Shown: positions 4,533 through 6,195 of the stretch, in pieces | Position numbering within the stretch: the stretch's first letter is position 1 | Layout of the letters: each line of letters opens with the position of its first letter | NCBI RefSeq assembly: GCF_937997405.1 | Contig: NZ_CALKTL010000093.1 | Location: 1 to 6,195 of the forward strand | Source: an uncultured Campylobacter sp. | Lineage (GTDB): Bacteria; Campylobacterota; Campylobacteria; Campylobacterales; Campylobacteraceae | DNA length: 6,195 bases | Direction of reading: 5' to 3' | The notes under the pieces: model-generated | Database searches by the model: none | What the model was told of the DNA's origin: nothing | What the model saw: the letters and a program-made list of their open reading frames with translations, nothing else | Made by a program: the position numbers and the translations under genes

Positions 4533-5864
4533 ATGAATGATCTGAAATTTTTTTACGAAAATCCGCCGGAATTTACGGCTTTTATCCCGCGCAAAAGAGG
4601 TATCGGCTCGCCTAGAACCATAATCTATGGAGTGCTAAATTCCGGCAAAAGCGCCGTGCTGAAAAATGAAATTTCAGAACTTAAAAAAGATGAAATTTTG
4701 TATCTAAATTTAGCCGATCTACGCCTTGAAGAGGCGATAGCGAATGATGCAATTTTTGCAGCTAGAAATAGCGCAGGCGATACAAAGATTGGCGAAGCAA
4801 ATGAATATGAAATAAGTAGAGAAGCTACGCTAGACGTGGATATGCCCAGCGTAGATGAATTTTACCGCACCGCCGTAAAAAATACAGATATAAAAAACGC
4901 AAGCGCAGGCAGCTCAAACAATGCAAAAAATGCGGGGTCCGACGGCGCAAAAAACAGGAGTGAAAATTTTTTCCGCGAGATCAAAGAATTTTTAGCTGCC
5001 AACGAGCAAATTTCATCGCTTTTTTTGGATAATTTTAGTAGCGCCGATTTTGAAATTTCATCGCTTCAAAGCTTCGCCGAGGGGCTAAATTTAAAGCGCT
5101 TTATAATTTCTACTCGCGATAAAGAGTTAGTTTTGCCAGGCTTTGAGCGGCTTGAGCTTTTGCCGCTTTCATTTGAAGAATTTATCGCCTTCGACAAGCG
5201 CCACAACGAGATAAACTCGATGATTTCGGCGTTTTTAGCCCAAGGCGGCGGCGCAAAAAACCCCTTCATAACCCCCGCCGAAATTTTAGAATTCGAGCAG
5301 AGGCTGCTTGCGGCAAACTTTAGCCGCACAGAAATTTTAATCCTCAAAGAGTGCCTAAGCTTCGTCCACACCGCGTTTAGCGTAAATAAAATTTACACCG
5401 CGCTAAAGCCGCGCATCAAGATCTCCAAAGACGCCGTATACGGCACTATCGCCAAACTTGAGCAGGAAAATTTCATCAGATTTTTAAGCAAAGCTGGCGA
5501 GCCCGCGCGCGCAAAAAAACTATATTTTTCGCATTTTAATATGCGCGAAATTTTAACAAGCAAAAAGGACTTCTCGAAAAAATTTGCCAACGTCCTGTTC
5601 TGCGAGCTTTTGGGGCTAAATACGCCGATTTCTTACACAAAAGAGCTGGATTTTTACCTGCCTGCTCTAAAGATGGGGGTTCTCGTTATCCCATTCAGCG
5701 ACGCAGACATCATCTTTTTAAAATTCCGCAAAATCTTAAGCGCGCTCAAGAGGCTCGGCATCACGAGCTTAAAAGTCGTTTCTATGGCAAACTCCGGCAG
5801 GCTCGAGATCGAGGGTATCCGCTGCGATGTCGTGCCGTTTCATGAGTTCGTGCTTAGCTTCTGA
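4533..5864 (+). CDS. Predicted P-loop ATPase, AAA_14/DUF4143-like, with degenerate motifs
   Basis: This is a 443-residue predicted cytoplasmic ATPase of unknown role. It has a Walker A motif GVLNSGKS (33-40), a low-complexity stretch rich in Asn, Ala, Ser and Gly (about 72-145), and a Walker B strand SSLFLDNF (161-168). A sensor-like strand RFIISTRDKEL (189-199) and the family phrase LELLPLSFEEFIAFD (207-221) follow. A winged-helix-like region (about 262-335, with KISKDAVYGTIAKLEQENFI) precedes a C-terminal domain with ELDF (371-374). This order matches AAA_14 ATPases with a DUF4143 C-terminus. In that family Walker B normally reads D-E and the C-terminal domain has E-x-K; here they are D166-N167 and VLVIPF (383-388), so hydrolysis and nuclease activity are doubtful. 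No signal peptide or membrane segment is seen. The ATG at 4533 lacks a well-spaced ribosome binding site, but no other start precedes Walker A. From memory, H. pylori also has an ATP-binding protein gene (HP1321) beside rpsJ, which would make this a conserved neighbour. Confidence 0.85.
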   Translation: MNDLKFFYENPPEFTAFIPRKRGIGSPRTIIYGVLNSGKSAVLKNEISELKKDEILYLNLADLRLEEAIANDAIFAARNSAGDTKIGEANEYEISREATLDVDMPSVDEFYRTAVKNTDIKNASAGSSNNAKNAGSDGAKNRSENFFREIKEFLAANEQISSLFLDNFSSADFEISSLQSFAEGLNLKRFIISTRDKELVLPGFERLELLPLSFEEFIAFDKRHNEINSMISAFLAQGGGAKNPFITPAEILEFEQRLLAANFSRTEILILKECLSFVHTAFSVNKIYTALKPRIKISKDAVYGTIAKLEQENFIRFLSKAGEPARAKKLYFSHFNMREILTSKKDFSKKFANVLFCELLGLNTPISYTKELDFYLPALKMGVLVIPFSDADIIFLKFRKILSALKRLGITSLKVVSMANSGRLEIEGIRCDVVPFHEFVLSF

Positions 5865-5878
5865 TTTATTGACATCTC

Positions 5879-5907
5879 ATATCATAAAAATACAAATTTT
5901 ATGATAT
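5879..5907. promoter_or_regulatory. 11-bp perfect dyad overlapping a promoter (likely operator)
   Basis: The arms ATATCATAAAA (5879-5889) and TTTTATGATAT (5897-5907) are perfectly complementary and are separated by 7 bp. The right arm runs into the -10 box TATAAT at 5905-5910, so a dimeric regulator bound here would block the promoter. It lies 15 bp after the ATPase stop, so it could instead be a weak terminator. The stem has only one G-C pair per arm and just four Ts follow (5910-5913), which makes a terminator less likely. Confidence 0.55.
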
Positions 5908-5910
5908 AAT
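5902..5910 (+). promoter_or_regulatory. Extended -10 promoter upstream of the 48-codon ORF
   Basis: TGATATAAT (5902-5910) combines the TGN extension with a perfect TATAAT. No -35 box is found at the usual distance; a TTGACA at 5869-5874 is 30 bp away, too far for one promoter. The start site should be near 5917, giving a leader of about 30 nt to the ATG at 5948. Confidence 0.55.
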
Positions 5911-5947
5911 TTTGGCAAACCCATATCAATTACGCAAGGGAAAGCCG

Positions 5948-6094
5948 ATGATCAAATTAAAATACAAACTCATTTATGAAACGCTAAAACTGGTCGAATC
6001 GCAAGGCGAAAAGGGACTTTTATGTCGCAATAAGCAAAGCGATGCGGAGTTTATGAGGCCCGTAAACGAATTCGCAGCTGCGAGTGGGCGATGA
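5948..6094 (+). CDS. Small protein of unknown function, 48 residues, possibly truncated
   Basis: I do not recognise this protein. It starts MIKLKYKLIYETLKLVESQG, which looks like an amphipathic helix, and has one Cys (CRNKQ). It ends VNEFAAASGR. The ATG at 5948 is preferred over an in-frame TTG at 5912, because AAGGGA (5936-5941) lies 6 nt before it and the promoter at 5902-5910 would start transcription just after the TTG. No signal peptide or membrane segment is evident. The last 44 bp overlap the 3' end of an opposing reading frame, and composition changes just after the stop. The ORF may therefore be the 5' remnant of a longer gene cut by a rearrangement, or simply a small gene. Its promoter overlaps a dyad, suggesting a regulated gene. 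Confidence 0.5.
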   Translation: MIKLKYKLIYETLKLVESQGEKGLLCRNKQSDAEFMRPVNEFAAASGR

Positions 6095-6194
6095 TATCTG
6101 TCTCTGTTTTATCAAGAGAGATATTGTCAAAACCAACCTTAACAGCCTTATCAGCATAGATACCTGCAACCATCATTTTTTGGACTTCATCAGC
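6051..6194 (-). CDS. 3' end of an unidentified gene entering from the right edge; possibly phage ClpP-like protease
   Basis: On the minus strand a frame is open from the window edge to a TAA at 6051-6053 (47 residues seen). The first 35 residues look strongly coding: many codons start with G and are rich in GCT, GTT, GGT and GAT. They read ADEVQKMMVAGIYADKAVKV followed by GFDNISLDKTETDII. The spacing of the AV..GF segment loosely resembles the C-terminal part of ClpP-like phage head-maturation proteases (the usual phrase is a Met-rich helix, then AxEAVELGFAD), but this is a weak resemblance over a short stretch. The last 12 codons (AHSQLRIRLRAS) have a different codon style and overlap the opposing ORF, so the native C-terminus may have been replaced at a junction near 6090. 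The gene start lies outside the window. Confidence 0.45.
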   Translation of the reverse strand, partial: ADEVQKMMVAGIYADKAVKVGFDNISLDKTETDIIAHSQLRIRLRAS

Positions 6195-6195
6195 T

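Noticed and set aside
4262..4534. A 90-codon minus-strand frame across the divergent intergenic region, with SLLKGN appearing twice
   Set aside because: The repeated SLLKGN is just the translation of the 22-bp dyad repeats. The frame covers the S10 promoter and leader, has AT-rich chance composition, and resembles no protein.
5066..5371. Minus-strand frames inside the ATPase gene (5066-5371 and 5393-5590)
   Set aside because: They are antisense to a gene with clear domain motifs, and no promoter or binding site supports them.
5869..5910. TTGACA at 5869 paired with TATAAT at 5905 as one promoter
   Set aside because: The spacer is 30 bp, far from the 16-18 bp needed, so only the extended -10 element is kept.

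Overview
The window looks chromosomal and comes from a Campylobacterota bacterium, most likely a Campylobacter of the AT-moderate group (gracilis/curvus/concisus-like). This rests on three things: ribosomal proteins that read like Campylobacter sequences, compact ribosomal gene spacing with AAGGA-type ribosome binding sites, and a very high density of the hexamer AAATTT in genes and spacers alike. The species cannot be fixed from sequence reading alone.

Positions 1-4252 (minus strand) hold the first nine genes of the S10 ribosomal protein operon in canonical order: rpsJ, rplC, rplD, rplW, rplB, rpsS, rplV, rpsC and the 5' part of rplP, which runs off the left edge. Gaps are 0-11 bp and rplC/rplD overlap by ATGA, so the genes should be translationally coupled. 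A textbook promoter (TTGACA, 17 bp, TATAAT) at 4316-4344 reads into rpsJ through a leader of about 55 nt that can form two small hairpins.

Positions 4253-4532 are a divergent intergenic region. Besides the S10 promoter it holds two identical 22-bp repeats, each an internal dyad (TTTCCTT-N5-AAGGAAA). One lies just upstream of the S10 promoter and the other just upstream of the divergent gene, so they may be operators.

Positions 4533-5864 (plus strand) encode a 443-residue P-loop ATPase that resembles the AAA_14/DUF4143 type: ATPase, winged helix, and a C-terminal nuclease-like domain. Its Walker A is intact. The residue after the Walker B aspartate is Asn instead of the usual Glu, the C-terminal domain lacks the usual E-x-K, and a low-complexity insert of about 75 residues separates Walker A from Walker B.

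Positions 5865-6195 hold an 11-bp perfect dyad overlapping an extended -10 promoter, then an unrecognised 48-codon ORF with a good ribosome binding site. It overlaps tail to tail with the end of a minus-strand coding region entering from the right edge. Base composition and codon style change near 6090, suggesting that the conserved chromosome ends there and accessory, perhaps prophage-derived, DNA begins. No complete new multi-gene system is visible; the best leads are the repeat-bearing divergent region, the odd ATPase and the right-edge junction.
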